64,000 bases of DNA from Kineothrix sp. MB12-C1 (GTDB lineage: Bacteria; Bacillota; Clostridia; Lachnospirales; Lachnospiraceae), in assembly GCF_030863805.1 (NCBI RefSeq), contig NZ_CP132957.1, positions 620,001-684,000 on the forward strand. The letters are read 5' to 3'. A model generated the notes under the pieces. The model worked only from the letters and a program-made list of their open reading frames with translations. It had not been told where the DNA came from and did no database searches. The translations under genes and the position numbers were made by a program. Below are positions 25,451 to 33,454 of the stretch, piece after piece (positions within the stretch are counted from its first letter, which is position 1; every line of letters begins with the position of its first letter).

Positions 25451-26220
25451 TTTCTCTGGCTCCTCTCAAAATAAAAATGCTTTTCCCCTTGTTCATCTAC
25501 GAGCATTCCCGACTCTATACCAAATACCCGGTCAATCATACCGCTTTCATATACGTGCAAAGGAGTATCCGCGCATCCTATACTTCCTGCTTCCATCACT
25601 ACCATATAATCAGCAATCTTCATCGCATAATTAAGGTCATGAAGAACCGTAATTACCGTCTTTCCCTCTTCTTTCAGCCGTACCATGGTATCCAAAAGCT
25701 CCAATTGGCAACTTATATCCAAATATGTGGAAGGTTCATCGAAAAGAAAGACTTCCATCTCCCCGGCCAGAGCCATGGCAATAAACACCTTCTGCCGCTG
25801 TCCGCCGGATAACTCATCAATTTTCTTATCACGAAGCGCAAGAATGCCCATTTGTTCCATGGCCTGAAAACAGCATTTGTAATCTTTTTCGCGATATCTT
25901 CGAGGATAGGACAGATAAGGAAACCGCCCGTGTAAGACCATGCGTTCCACCGTAATAGCTCCACCGCCATGGCTTTGAGGCAAATAGGAAACATATCCTG
26001 CAAATTCTTTATCGCTAAACTCACCTTTCTTCTTATTATTCAGAAGTACAGTGCCCTTATGTATTTCGCATAGTCCTACGATCGCCTTAAGAAGTGTACT
26101 TTTTCCGCTTCCGTTGGGCCCGGTCAGAACTGTAATTTTCCCTCGCTCAAAGGTGAGATCAATCTCTTTTATCACCGGATTCTTCTGATATCCTGCCGTC
26201 ACTTGTTCTAATCTAAGCAT
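25447..26220 (-). CDS. ABC transporter ATP-binding protein (FecE/BtuD type)
   Basis: A 257-residue ATPase with Walker A LTGPNGSGKSTLL, Q-loop YVSYLPQ, signature ELSGGQRQKVFIAMAL and Walker B VFLFDEPSTYLD, H-loop LHDLN. The pattern is that of iron-siderophore, heme or B12 importers. The frame extends upstream, but the ATG at 26220 has AAGGGGG seven bases before it and overlaps the permease by 8 bp. Placed among corrin genes, it probably imports a corrinoid, cobinamide or a related metal chelate with the FecCD permease and the binding domain fused to CbiK. Confidence 0.92.
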   Translation of the reverse strand: MLRLEQVTAGYQKNPVIKEIDLTFERGKITVLTGPNGSGKSTLLKAIVGLCEIHKGTVLLNNKKKGEFSDKEFAGYVSYLPQSHGGGAITVERMVLHGRFPYLSYPRRYREKDYKCCFQAMEQMGILALRDKKIDELSGGQRQKVFIAMALAGEMEVFLFDEPSTYLDISCQLELLDTMVRLKEEGKTVITVLHDLNYAMKIADYMVVMEAGSIGCADTPLHVYESGMIDRVFGIESGMLVDEQGEKHFYFERSQRK

Positions 26221-27220
26221 TTCTTTTCCCCCTTTTCTTTCTGACGAGCAGCCACAAGAAGAAGGGGGCACCGATAAATGACAGCACAATGCCTGTAGGA
26301 AGCTCATAGGGGGCGAACATCGTTCTTCCTATCGTATCGCAGACTAATAAGAACAAAGAACCTAAAATTGCCGAGGTAAGAATGTAGTACTTACTCTCTT
26401 CTCCAACGAGCAGCCTGACTATATGGGGAACAATTAAGCCCACGAATCCAAGCAGTCCGGCAAAACTTACAGAAGCTCCTGCGAGCACAGCCGCCAGGGC
26501 CAGGAAGAAAAAGCGATAAAAAGGAACAGAGAGCCCTAATGTCTTCGCTTTATCCTCTCCAAGAGAAAATACCTCCAGCTCATTATGAAATAAAAAAACA
26601 ATAACTGTCGCTGCTGCCACCGCAATACTTGCGAAAGTAAGTACCCGGCTATCGATTCCTGCTAATCCTCCAATTTTAAAAGCGGAACTCGCAATGAGAG
26701 AACTTTCACTAAAAGTATAGACCGTATCGGAAGCTGCATTTAACAGACTGTTGATCGCAACTCCGGCCAATACGAGAGTGATTTTGGAAGCACCGGTTTT
26801 CTTACCGAGATAATAAACGAGTAAGACAGTAAAAAAGGCGCCAAGAAAAGCTGCGAACGGTAAAACAGCATACGATCTCGGTAATAAAACACTGCAAATC
26901 GCTACTGAGAAACCTGCACCTGCATTGACCCCGATAATATTCGGGCCTGCCAGCGGATTATTCAAAATCACCTGTATCACAGCCCCCGCAACGGCAAGTC
27001 CCATTCCCGCAACGACTGCTCCGATTACCCTCGGCATACGAACATAGAGAAGAATCCTTCCATTCTTCGTCATCTCCTCCGAAGCAAACAATTCCATAAA
27101 GTCTCTCGGTGAAAGCTTAGCTGCACCGCTTAGCAACCCTACAGCAATCATAAGTAACAATAAACAGGCAAATAATATAATTCTTCTTTGTACTTTTAAC
27201 TGTTCTCTACTCTTCTCCAT
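26213..27220 (-). CDS. FecCD/BtuC family ABC transporter permease
   Basis: A 335-residue permease with about ten membrane segments and the FecCD marks RMPRVIGAVVAGMGLAVAGAVIQVILNNPLAGPNIIGVNAGAGF and GFVGLIVPHIVRLLVG. It overlaps the CbiK-fusion gene by 14 bp and the ATPase by 8 bp, so the three are tightly coupled. Likely substrate: corrinoid or another metal-tetrapyrrole or chelate, by position in the cobalamin cluster. Confidence 0.93.
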   Translation of the reverse strand: MEKSREQLKVQRRIILFACLLLLMIAVGLLSGAAKLSPRDFMELFASEEMTKNGRILLYVRMPRVIGAVVAGMGLAVAGAVIQVILNNPLAGPNIIGVNAGAGFSVAICSVLLPRSYAVLPFAAFLGAFFTVLLVYYLGKKTGASKITLVLAGVAINSLLNAASDTVYTFSESSLIASSAFKIGGLAGIDSRVLTFASIAVAAATVIVFLFHNELEVFSLGEDKAKTLGLSVPFYRFFFLALAAVLAGASVSFAGLLGFVGLIVPHIVRLLVGEESKYYILTSAILGSLFLLVCDTIGRTMFAPYELPTGIVLSFIGAPFFLWLLVRKKRGKRNA

Positions 27221-28964
27221 ACAAGTAACCCGCTAATATCCGGTAGCTCTCTCCCCAACGTTCATTCGGTTTATTATGAAACAGTTCCTTGGGCAGCACA
27301 TAATAATGTCCCCCTTGGACTGCCTTTAATCCATTCCATGCAGGATTTGTCGTAAGAAGTTCTTCCACCATATTCATAGCAGCCTCTTCCGATTCTCCCA
27401 TCGTCGTGACAAAAATATAATCGGGATCCGCATGGATAATGGCTTCCATACTCAAATCTTCCAATAACCCATCCTCATGATCCGCGATATTGATGCAATC
27501 CAATTTCTCAAACATTTGTCCCGTCATGCTATCGCTTCCCTTCGCCTTTACTCCTGTAGAATAAGCCCTGAGAAACAAGACCGAAGGCCGGCTTCCATCC
27601 GCTCTTTCCATTTGATATTCTATTTCCAGACGGATCATTTCTACATTCTTCTCATATAAGTCCTTCCTGCCTGTAATATCCGTCATAACTTTCATCATAT
27701 CGGCATAATCATTGAAGCTTTCTACCTCAAAGTATGCTGTCGTTATTCCTGCCGCCTCCAACGTATCACAAAGTCTTACATGTTCTTCAATTGCAGAGGA
27801 TAAAATGAGGAAATCAACACCTTCTTCTATCATCGTTTCTATACTCGGACTCTTTAAGCTTCCGAGCATTTTGGTTTCCTCCATTAATGTAACCGTTTCC
27901 TTTGCATCTTCCGTAGTTGCGAAAAGCTTGCCGCCGGCTAACAGCCATGCATCCGCATAGCTTCCCGATAATACTGCCACCCTCTCCGGCAATTCTACTG
28001 TGACCTCTCTGTCGCGGGAATCTGTAAAGTGCACTTGTCTTTCAACAAACTCAGTCTGCTCCTCCGCAATCGCTTCCGTATTCACTTGTAATACTTTCTC
28101 TGTTTGTACTTGTTCTGCTTTCCCAAGACCGCATCCGCTAAGCAGGAAGATACAAAGGGACAATGTGAGCAAACGACTGGCTCCCTGTAAATATTTAAGA
28201 TAGATCTCCCGAATCCCCTTGTACTCTCCCAGCCCTTTCAGCAAGCATTTTACATTATAACCCTCTGCCCTTAGCTTCGTTAAAAAGGACACTTCTTCTC
28301 CGGACATATCATTCACTGCATGATCCCCTGCTACAAGCATAAGCGGTGCAATCAGAACTGATATTTCCATTCTTTTACTCTTTTCCTGGACGGAAGCATT
28401 CATCTTCTTGATTACATCTTCTATCGATGTGGCCCCCTCCACTGTTGCAATATAGATTTCTCTTCCTGCATATTCCCGAAGGGCTTCTTCAAATTTCTTA
28501 TAAGCGATGTCCGCTTCATGATAAGAACCATGTCCCATCAGAACCACGACCCCCTCCGGAGCATCCTCCTTTATCTCATCCCAAAATGCCTTTGCTGTCA
28601 GAGAATAATCCTCTTCCCTTTCCAATAGCGCACAGGCAACCTTTATTTCATCGAAAAAGGCTTCCGATTTCTTAGCCATCTGTTTCATCTTGTTGTTTTC
28701 CACCCCATCGATAATATGAGTGGGTAATACCGTTAAATGAGTGATTCCTTTTATTTTCATTTCTTCCAAGGCTTCTTCGATTCCCGGAATCTCAATACCG
28801 TCCCTTTTCTTAAGAATCGCTCTTACCATTTTACTGGAATAAGCCTGGCATACTTCACAGTCCGGGTTTTGATCCCGGACTGCTTCCGCAATTTTCTCAA
28901 TATTTTTTTCGCGTGTTTCATGATATGTCGTTCCAAAGCTGACAATTAAAATTCCCTTTTTCAT
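27207..28964 (-). CDS. cbiK: Sirohydrochlorin cobaltochelatase CbiK fused to an ABC substrate-binding lipoprotein domain
   Basis: A single 585-residue frame with two known parts. Residues 1-262 are a full-length CbiK, which inserts cobalt into sirohydrochlorin in the cytoplasm; likely metal ligands are His145 (GHGSYH), Glu176 (TVEGA) and His215 (AGDHA), plus His83. Residues 265-278 are a hydrophobic stretch ending in a lipobox, LSGC (Cys278), and 279-585 are a FecB/BtuF-type binding domain (VHFTDSRDREVTVELPERV, DYIFVTTMGESE). No stop separates them. A TTG at 28172 (codon 265) has GGGAG eight bases upstream and could start the lipoprotein alone. The ATG at 28964 overlaps cbiN as ATGA. FecCD permease and ATPase follow. 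Confidence 0.88.
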   Translation of the reverse strand: MKKGILIVSFGTTYHETREKNIEKIAEAVRDQNPDCEVCQAYSSKMVRAILKKRDGIEIPGIEEALEEMKIKGITHLTVLPTHIIDGVENNKMKQMAKKSEAFFDEIKVACALLEREEDYSLTAKAFWDEIKEDAPEGVVVLMGHGSYHEADIAYKKFEEALREYAGREIYIATVEGATSIEDVIKKMNASVQEKSKRMEISVLIAPLMLVAGDHAVNDMSGEEVSFLTKLRAEGYNVKCLLKGLGEYKGIREIYLKYLQGASRLLTLSLCIFLLSGCGLGKAEQVQTEKVLQVNTEAIAEEQTEFVERQVHFTDSRDREVTVELPERVAVLSGSYADAWLLAGGKLFATTEDAKETVTLMEETKMLGSLKSPSIETMIEEGVDFLILSSAIEEHVRLCDTLEAAGITTAYFEVESFNDYADMMKVMTDITGRKDLYEKNVEMIRLEIEYQMERADGSRPSVLFLRAYSTGVKAKGSDSMTGQMFEKLDCINIADHEDGLLEDLSMEAIIHADPDYIFVTTMGESEEAAMNMVEELLTTNPAWNGLKAVQGGHYYVLPKELFHNKPNERWGESYRILAGYLYGEE

Positions 28965-29278
28965 GCATTTTCTCCGTTGTCTGTCCATTTTTTGCGTTCT
29001 ACGAAGCGACCCATGCAATAAGCCATAATACCTACACCAATGCCTGTTTGCAGACAGAAGAACAAGCTTTCCACCTCACCGGGAAGCTCTCCGTCTATCA
29101 TTGTTTCTAACACAGGTGCGAACCAGGGTTCATAGCTTCCGGTAATTTCCTCCACCATAACGCTCCCGGCATCATCCGATCCCCCGAACTCCGCTCCTTT
29201 TAATGCGAAAAGCGGAACAAGAGCCATAAGCACTACTATAACAATTAATACAATAACCAAATGTTTTGTTTTCTTCAT
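28961..29278 (-). CDS. cbiN: Energy-coupling factor cobalt transporter subunit CbiN
   Basis: A 105-residue small membrane protein with TM segments at both ends: LVIVLIVIVVLMALVPLFAL near the start and FCLQTGIGVGIMAYCMG near the C-terminus, with the CbiN loop EFGGSDDAG and YEPWFAPVLE between. CbiN is the auxiliary subunit that loads Co2+ into CbiM. An in-frame ATG at 29290 has its AAAGG directly abutting; the ATG at 29278 has that site 11 bases away and matches family starts (MKKTKH), so I prefer it. Confidence 0.92.
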   Translation of the reverse strand: MKKTKHLVIVLIVIVVLMALVPLFALKGAEFGGSDDAGSVMVEEITGSYEPWFAPVLETMIDGELPGEVESLFFCLQTGIGVGIMAYCMGRFVERKKWTDNGENA

Positions 29279-29323
29279 ATGAATAACCATCCTTTCTCGT
29301 AATCTGCAAACTTTATTTTCACA

Positions 29324-30073
29324 CTATTTTGCTTTCTTCATGAATCCAATCTTCTTCAGTTCGGGTTTCGCGTAGGTCTCTAACGCAATGATAACTAAAA
29401 GGGTCAAAATACCTTCCATAATTGCAAGCGGAAGCTGGGTCGGTGCGAAAACGCTCAAGAACTTAACGATAGAGGCTCCTACACCACCTTCTACGGAAGG
29501 ATATGCCATCGCAAGCTGTATGCTCGTCACACAATATGTAAAAATATCACCGATAAATGCCGCTAAAAATACAGATACCCATTTATTTACCTTAAGCTTT
29601 TTACAAAGCAGATAGATACCATAACTTAAGAACGGGCCGGCGATTGCCATGGAGAAGGTATTGGCTCCCAATGTGGTAAGCCCGCCGTGTGCTAAAAGGA
29701 GTGCCTGGAACAGCAGCACAATAATACCGAGAATGCCTACTGCCGTAGGTCCGAATAAAATCGCACCCAAGCCTGTTCCCGTCATATGAGAGCAACTTCC
29801 TGTCACCGACGGAATCTTCAGGGATGAAATCACAAAAATGAAGGCTCCTGCCATAGCCAGTAAAGTTATATTTCTTCTGTCTGCCTTAAGCTTCTTTTGA
29901 ATGGATAAGAATCCGGCAACAAGGAACGGAATGCATAAGATTCCCCACGCAATGCTATATGATGGCGGTAAATAGCCCTCCATAATGTGCATAGCATTTG
30001 AATGGAACGTAACGCTCATAAGTGCGGATACGATGGTCAAAGCTGCAATTACTTTTCTTTGTTTTGTTGTCAT
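29324..30073 (-). CDS. cbiM: Energy-coupling factor cobalt transporter substrate-binding subunit CbiM
   Basis: A 249-residue polytopic protein. A signal-like N-terminus ends [13 protein letters not shown]; the free N-terminus MHIMEG after cleavage, with its His, is the known metal ligand of CbiM. The [27 protein letters not shown] block is the family signature. It takes up Co2+ for CbiK. GAGGAG lies before the ATG. Order here is cbiQ-cbiO-cbiM-cbiN, different from the enterobacterial cbiMNQO. Confidence 0.95.
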   Translation of the reverse strand: MTTKQRKVIAALTIVSALMSVTFHSNAMHIMEGYLPPSYSIAWGILCIPFLVAGFLSIQKKLKADRRNITLLAMAGAFIFVISSLKIPSVTGSCSHMTGTGLGAILFGPTAVGILGIIVLLFQALLLAHGGLTTLGANTFSMAIAGPFLSYGIYLLCKKLKVNKWVSVFLAAFIGDIFTYCVTSIQLAMAYPSVEGGVGASIVKFLSVFAPTQLPLAIMEGILTLLVIIALETYAKPELKKIGFMKKAK

Positions 30074-30115
30074 TGTTTTCTCCTCTTCTCTCTATTTATA
30101 AAATTTTATAACTCT

Positions 30116-30940
30116 TTATAGAAGTGACTCTATTTCAGCAAGTGTTCGCGGATACCTACTCCCCCCTTCCTGTAATAATCCCTTTTTTTTCAATATGCCA
30201 TATACTTGCATTATCATAGGTTTCTTTAAATTTGCTTTTTCGAGCACTTCTTCTATTTGAAAGACTTCCTCCGGTTTCCCGTCGGCAATCACCTTTCCTT
30301 TCCAAAAGACCAAAATTCGGTCCGCAAAGCGATAAGCGAAATCCACATCATGAGTGGACAGCATTACCGTCTTACCTTCCCCTTCCAAGTCTCCCAACAC
30401 CTTTTCCAGTGCCTCCGCATTGACCGGATCGAGGGACGCTGTGGGTTCATCGAATATAACAAGGGGATAATTCATGGCAAGGATATCTGCTATACTCACC
30501 CTTTTCTTTTCCCCTTCGCTTAAATAATGGGGTGGACGTTCCACATATTCCTCAAGATCCATCCTCTTTATCGCTCCCACTGTCCACTTTTCTACTTCTT
30601 TTCTCGGAAGTTTTTTATTCAGCGGACCAAAGGCTACCTCTGCCTTTACCGTAGAGCCAATGATTTGACTGTCCGCATCTTGGAAAACGATGCCCACATT
30701 TCTTGTCAGTTCCTTTCTATTCTTCTTTCCTATTTTTTCTCCATAAAGAAACAGTTCTCCCGCATCCGGCTTTCGTACCCCGTTAAGGTTTAAGAAAAAA
30801 GTGGATTTTCCCGCACCGTTAGCTCCCAGAACTGCTATTTTTTCCCTTTCATAAATAATTACCGATACTCCTTGAAGTGCAGGATTATCTTCTTCATAGG
30901 AAAAAGTCAACTCTTTTGCCTCTATTATTTTTCTACTCAT
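30116..30940 (-). CDS. cbiO: Energy-coupling factor cobalt transporter ATPase CbiO
   Basis: A 274-residue ATPase. Walker A VLGANGAGKSTFF, Q-loop GIVFQDADSQI, signature YLSEGEKKRVSIADILA and Walker B LVIFDEPTASLD, STHDVDFA switch. The QDAD-Q and SEGEKKR forms are typical of CbiO. Start is uncertain: ATG 30940 gives the canonical short N-terminus (AGAGG before it), but ATG 30967 overlaps the cbiQ stop as ATGA and would add nine residues. It energises CbiM/N/Q. Confidence 0.92.
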   Translation of the reverse strand: MSRKIIEAKELTFSYEEDNPALQGVSVIIYEREKIAVLGANGAGKSTFFLNLNGVRKPDAGELFLYGEKIGKKNRKELTRNVGIVFQDADSQIIGSTVKAEVAFGPLNKKLPRKEVEKWTVGAIKRMDLEEYVERPPHYLSEGEKKRVSIADILAMNYPLVIFDEPTASLDPVNAEALEKVLGDLEGEGKTVMLSTHDVDFAYRFADRILVFWKGKVIADGKPEEVFQIEEVLEKANLKKPMIMQVYGILKKKGLLQEGGSRYPRTLAEIESLL

Positions 30941-30963
30941 TGTCCTCTCGCTCATCCTCCTTT

Positions 30964-31758
30964 TCATCCGCAAATCACAAGCAAAGCCACTCCCACATAG
31001 GCGGCTCCCCAAAGTGCCTGAGTCACCGTGAACTTTCTTCTTTCCTCCCAAAACAGGCAGTTGCCCTCATAACCTCTGGATTCCAGAGCATCATAATATT
31101 CTCCGGACTTCTTCATCGAAAGAATGAGTAGATTCGCCATCTCACTGCCGAAGGTTCGAAGAGATGTCCTATAGTCACAGTAACCCAAACGCGACTTAGC
31201 AGCCTCATTCTGCCGTACATTGATTTCAAATAGCAGGAAAATATACCGGTAAATCAAATGCATCAACTCCAATAAAATAGAAGGAATACGAGCTCTGCGA
31301 AATACCGAAATTATTTCCCCCATCGGTGTAGATAGCGCAAGCATGTAAAGAGCACTCACTCCAGCAAAAGCCTTGCAGATCAGATGCCCCGTCTGCCATA
31401 TACTTTCTTTTGTCACATAGATATTTCCTATCGGAAGATGCAGCAAAAACAAGCTATCCGCCCCTTCTCCTATCTGTACGAGAACAGCAATTGCACCTGT
31501 TAGAATAAAAGCAGTGGGCACGAGCAGGAGCCTTAAATAATTACCAATTCCTATTTTCCCTATAACGATAGACAAGCTTCCCATATACAACACTGTTATC
31601 AAAGAAAGGAGTATAGAGTCCGCCGCAATTACTGTAAAAAGCGGAAAAATCGCAAATATTGCTTTATAGGCAGTATTCCACTCCCTTAATCCCGAACGAT
31701 AAGCATATTGATCGATGGACTTATTTCTTTTCTTATTTCCTTTCTTTTTCCTCTGCAT
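30964..31758 (-). CDS. cbiQ: Energy-coupling factor cobalt transporter transmembrane subunit CbiQ
   Basis: A 264-residue membrane protein with about five spans and the CbiQ/EcfT coupling motifs (ARIPSILLELMHLIYRYIFLL and AAKSRLGYCD, then SGEYYDALESRGYEG). A very basic N-terminus (MQRKKKGNKKRNK) precedes YAYRSGLREWN, the usual CbiQ opening. The ATG at 31758 is taken because the family starts there; it overlaps cbiA by 26 bp. It couples CbiO to CbiM. Confidence 0.92.
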   Translation of the reverse strand: MQRKKKGNKKRNKSIDQYAYRSGLREWNTAYKAIFAIFPLFTVIAADSILLSLITVLYMGSLSIVIGKIGIGNYLRLLLVPTAFILTGAIAVLVQIGEGADSLFLLHLPIGNIYVTKESIWQTGHLICKAFAGVSALYMLALSTPMGEIISVFRRARIPSILLELMHLIYRYIFLLFEINVRQNEAAKSRLGYCDYRTSLRTFGSEMANLLILSMKKSGEYYDALESRGYEGNCLFWEERRKFTVTQALWGAAYVGVALLVICG

Positions 31759-33136
31759 ATGCCCTTGCCCTCTCCATAAAATAGTCAGGATAATGAGGAT
31801 TCGAAGCATAATACAGATGCGGAAATCCCCACCAGTTCCTATCTGAAATATGGACGCAATCCCAATTTCTACACGATATGGGCTTGGTCGCTATGCAATC
31901 ATTACCATTATCCGTACTGTCATAATAGTGGAATTCATGCCCCTTTATCGTCTCATCTTCTTTCAGGAAGGTACTTTCCCTCTCATTTATTACGATATAA
32001 CCGAACCGTACCAGCTTTCCTGTATTGCGGCATGCCCCTTGGTGTGCTCCAACCATCGGATGCATTCTCTTATCCTCACCCTCCACCTGCTCATGCAAAT
32101 ACATAAATCCCCCGCATTCCGCAATTGATGGCATCCCCATCTTAAGCTTATATAAAATATCTGCTTTCATTTCCCCATTTTCACTCAGTTCTTTCGCGTA
32201 CAACTCCGGATAGCCCCCTCCCAGGATCAGCCCTCTAATTCCTTCCGGCAGCCTTTTATCTCTAAGGGGAGAAAAAGGAACGAGTCTGGCACCTGCTTCC
32301 TCCAACAAACGTAAATTATCCTCATAGTAAAAGCAAAAAGCTTCATCCATAGCGATTCCAATCGGCACTGCTTCTTCTGTATTACTGCTGTTCTCTCTTC
32401 CCCTATCTATCTTCTCTTTTCTCTTATCCTCTTTGTCCGAAAGAACGGCTGCCCCCTCTGCCAAATCCAGAAGCCTTTTTATATCCAATGTATCCTTTAA
32501 GACCGATGCTGCCTGTTCCATCCGACTCTGTAAATTCTCTACCTCTTCCGGTAGTTTTAGTCCTAAATGTCTGCTTTCCACTTGTAATTCTTGCTGAAAA
32601 GGAAGGTATCCCAATACAGCCACAGATAACTCTTTTTCTATTTCTTCCTTTATCGATTCGTAGAACATCTTCGTGACCTTATTTAGAATCACACCGACAA
32701 TGAGCTTTTCCGTGTCATATCGAAGGAAACCGGCAATTAGAGGAAGTAAAGACCTTCCCATCCCTCTTCCGTTGATAACCAAAACAATAGGAACTTCGAT
32801 CGCTTTTGCGAGGTGATAGGAAGAAGCCTCCTCTCTAATACCGCCCAGGCCATCGTAAAGTCCCATAACACCTTCGATCACCGATATCTCCTTGTCCTTC
32901 GCCGATTCCATGAACAAAGCTCTCGTTTTCTCCTCTTCGGTAAAAAACATATCCAGATTCTTGGAGGGAACCCCTATAATCTTCTTGTGAAACATCGGAT
33001 CGATGTAATCGGGGCCGCACTTAAAAGCGGCTACCTTCCTCCCCTCCTCCTTCATAAGTTGGAGAAGCGCACAAGTAAGAAATGTCTTCCCGCTTCCGCT
33101 TCCCGGGGCTGCTATCATAATTCTCGGTATATTCAT
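31733..33136 (-). CDS. cbiA: Cobyrinic acid a,c-diamide synthase
   Basis: A 467-residue enzyme that amidates the a and c carboxylates of cobyrinate using ATP and glutamine. The N-terminal dethiobiotin-synthetase-like ATPase has APGSGSGKT (10-18) and VIEGVMGLYDG; the C-terminal class I amidotransferase has LILGGGYPELYA and the nucleophile in IAECGGFMYL (Cys341). AGGAGG stands before the ATG; the longer frame upstream enters non-coding repeat DNA. It is the first gene after the repeat element at 33169-33442, so it may depend on read-through from the main operon. Confidence 0.94.
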   Translation of the reverse strand: MNIPRIMIAAPGSGSGKTFLTCALLQLMKEEGRKVAAFKCGPDYIDPMFHKKIIGVPSKNLDMFFTEEEKTRALFMESAKDKEISVIEGVMGLYDGLGGIREEASSYHLAKAIEVPIVLVINGRGMGRSLLPLIAGFLRYDTEKLIVGVILNKVTKMFYESIKEEIEKELSVAVLGYLPFQQELQVESRHLGLKLPEEVENLQSRMEQAASVLKDTLDIKRLLDLAEGAAVLSDKEDKRKEKIDRGRENSSNTEEAVPIGIAMDEAFCFYYEDNLRLLEEAGARLVPFSPLRDKRLPEGIRGLILGGGYPELYAKELSENGEMKADILYKLKMGMPSIAECGGFMYLHEQVEGEDKRMHPMVGAHQGACRNTGKLVRFGYIVINERESTFLKEDETIKGHEFHYYDSTDNGNDCIATKPISCRNWDCVHISDRNWWGFPHLYYASNPHYPDYFMERARAYAEEKERK

Positions 33137-33168
33137 AGAGATGCCTCCTTTTCTGTAAATACGTGGGT

Positions 33169-33442
33169 AGATAATTGCAAAACAGACAAATTGTAAAAAT
33201 TTCATACACAATAAAAACAGTATTTTCTAAGAAAGATTGTATAAAAGTTTTCCATGCTCCGGTTATGCTGTGCACTTCACTGAGCCAGAACAGAAATCCT
33301 TTTCAGCAAAGGCTTCAAGGATTCCTATGTCTCAGCTCCGTAGCAAAAAATCGCTTGAAAAATCTTTTATACAACTCTTTCTACTTCTAATTTCATAAAT
33401 TGTGTATAAAATTATAAAAGTTAATGAGTTTCGCAATTATCT
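33169..33442. repeat. Palindromic repeat element B (MITE-like) inside the cobalamin cluster
   Basis: A 274-bp non-coding stretch filling the only long gap in the cluster. Its ends are inverted: AGATAATTGCAAAAC (33169-33183) and GTTTCGCAATTATCT (33428-33442), 14 of 15 matching. Two more inverted blocks lie inside: a CATACACAAT-type block on the left against ATTGTGTATAAA on the right, and GAAAGATTGTATAAAAG on the left against CTTTTATACAACTCTTTC on the right. The centre has an AATCCTT/AAGGATT hairpin. No coding frame, no cobalamin riboswitch motifs. The same 15-bp end recurs at 52513. Confidence 0.6.
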
Positions 33443-33454
33443 AAAGTATAGGGG

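Noticed and set aside
33137-33454. Possible second cobalamin riboswitch before cbiA
   Set aside because: No B12 box, GCCACTG or GGGAA-type elements are present on either strand; the region is explained by an inverted-repeat element.
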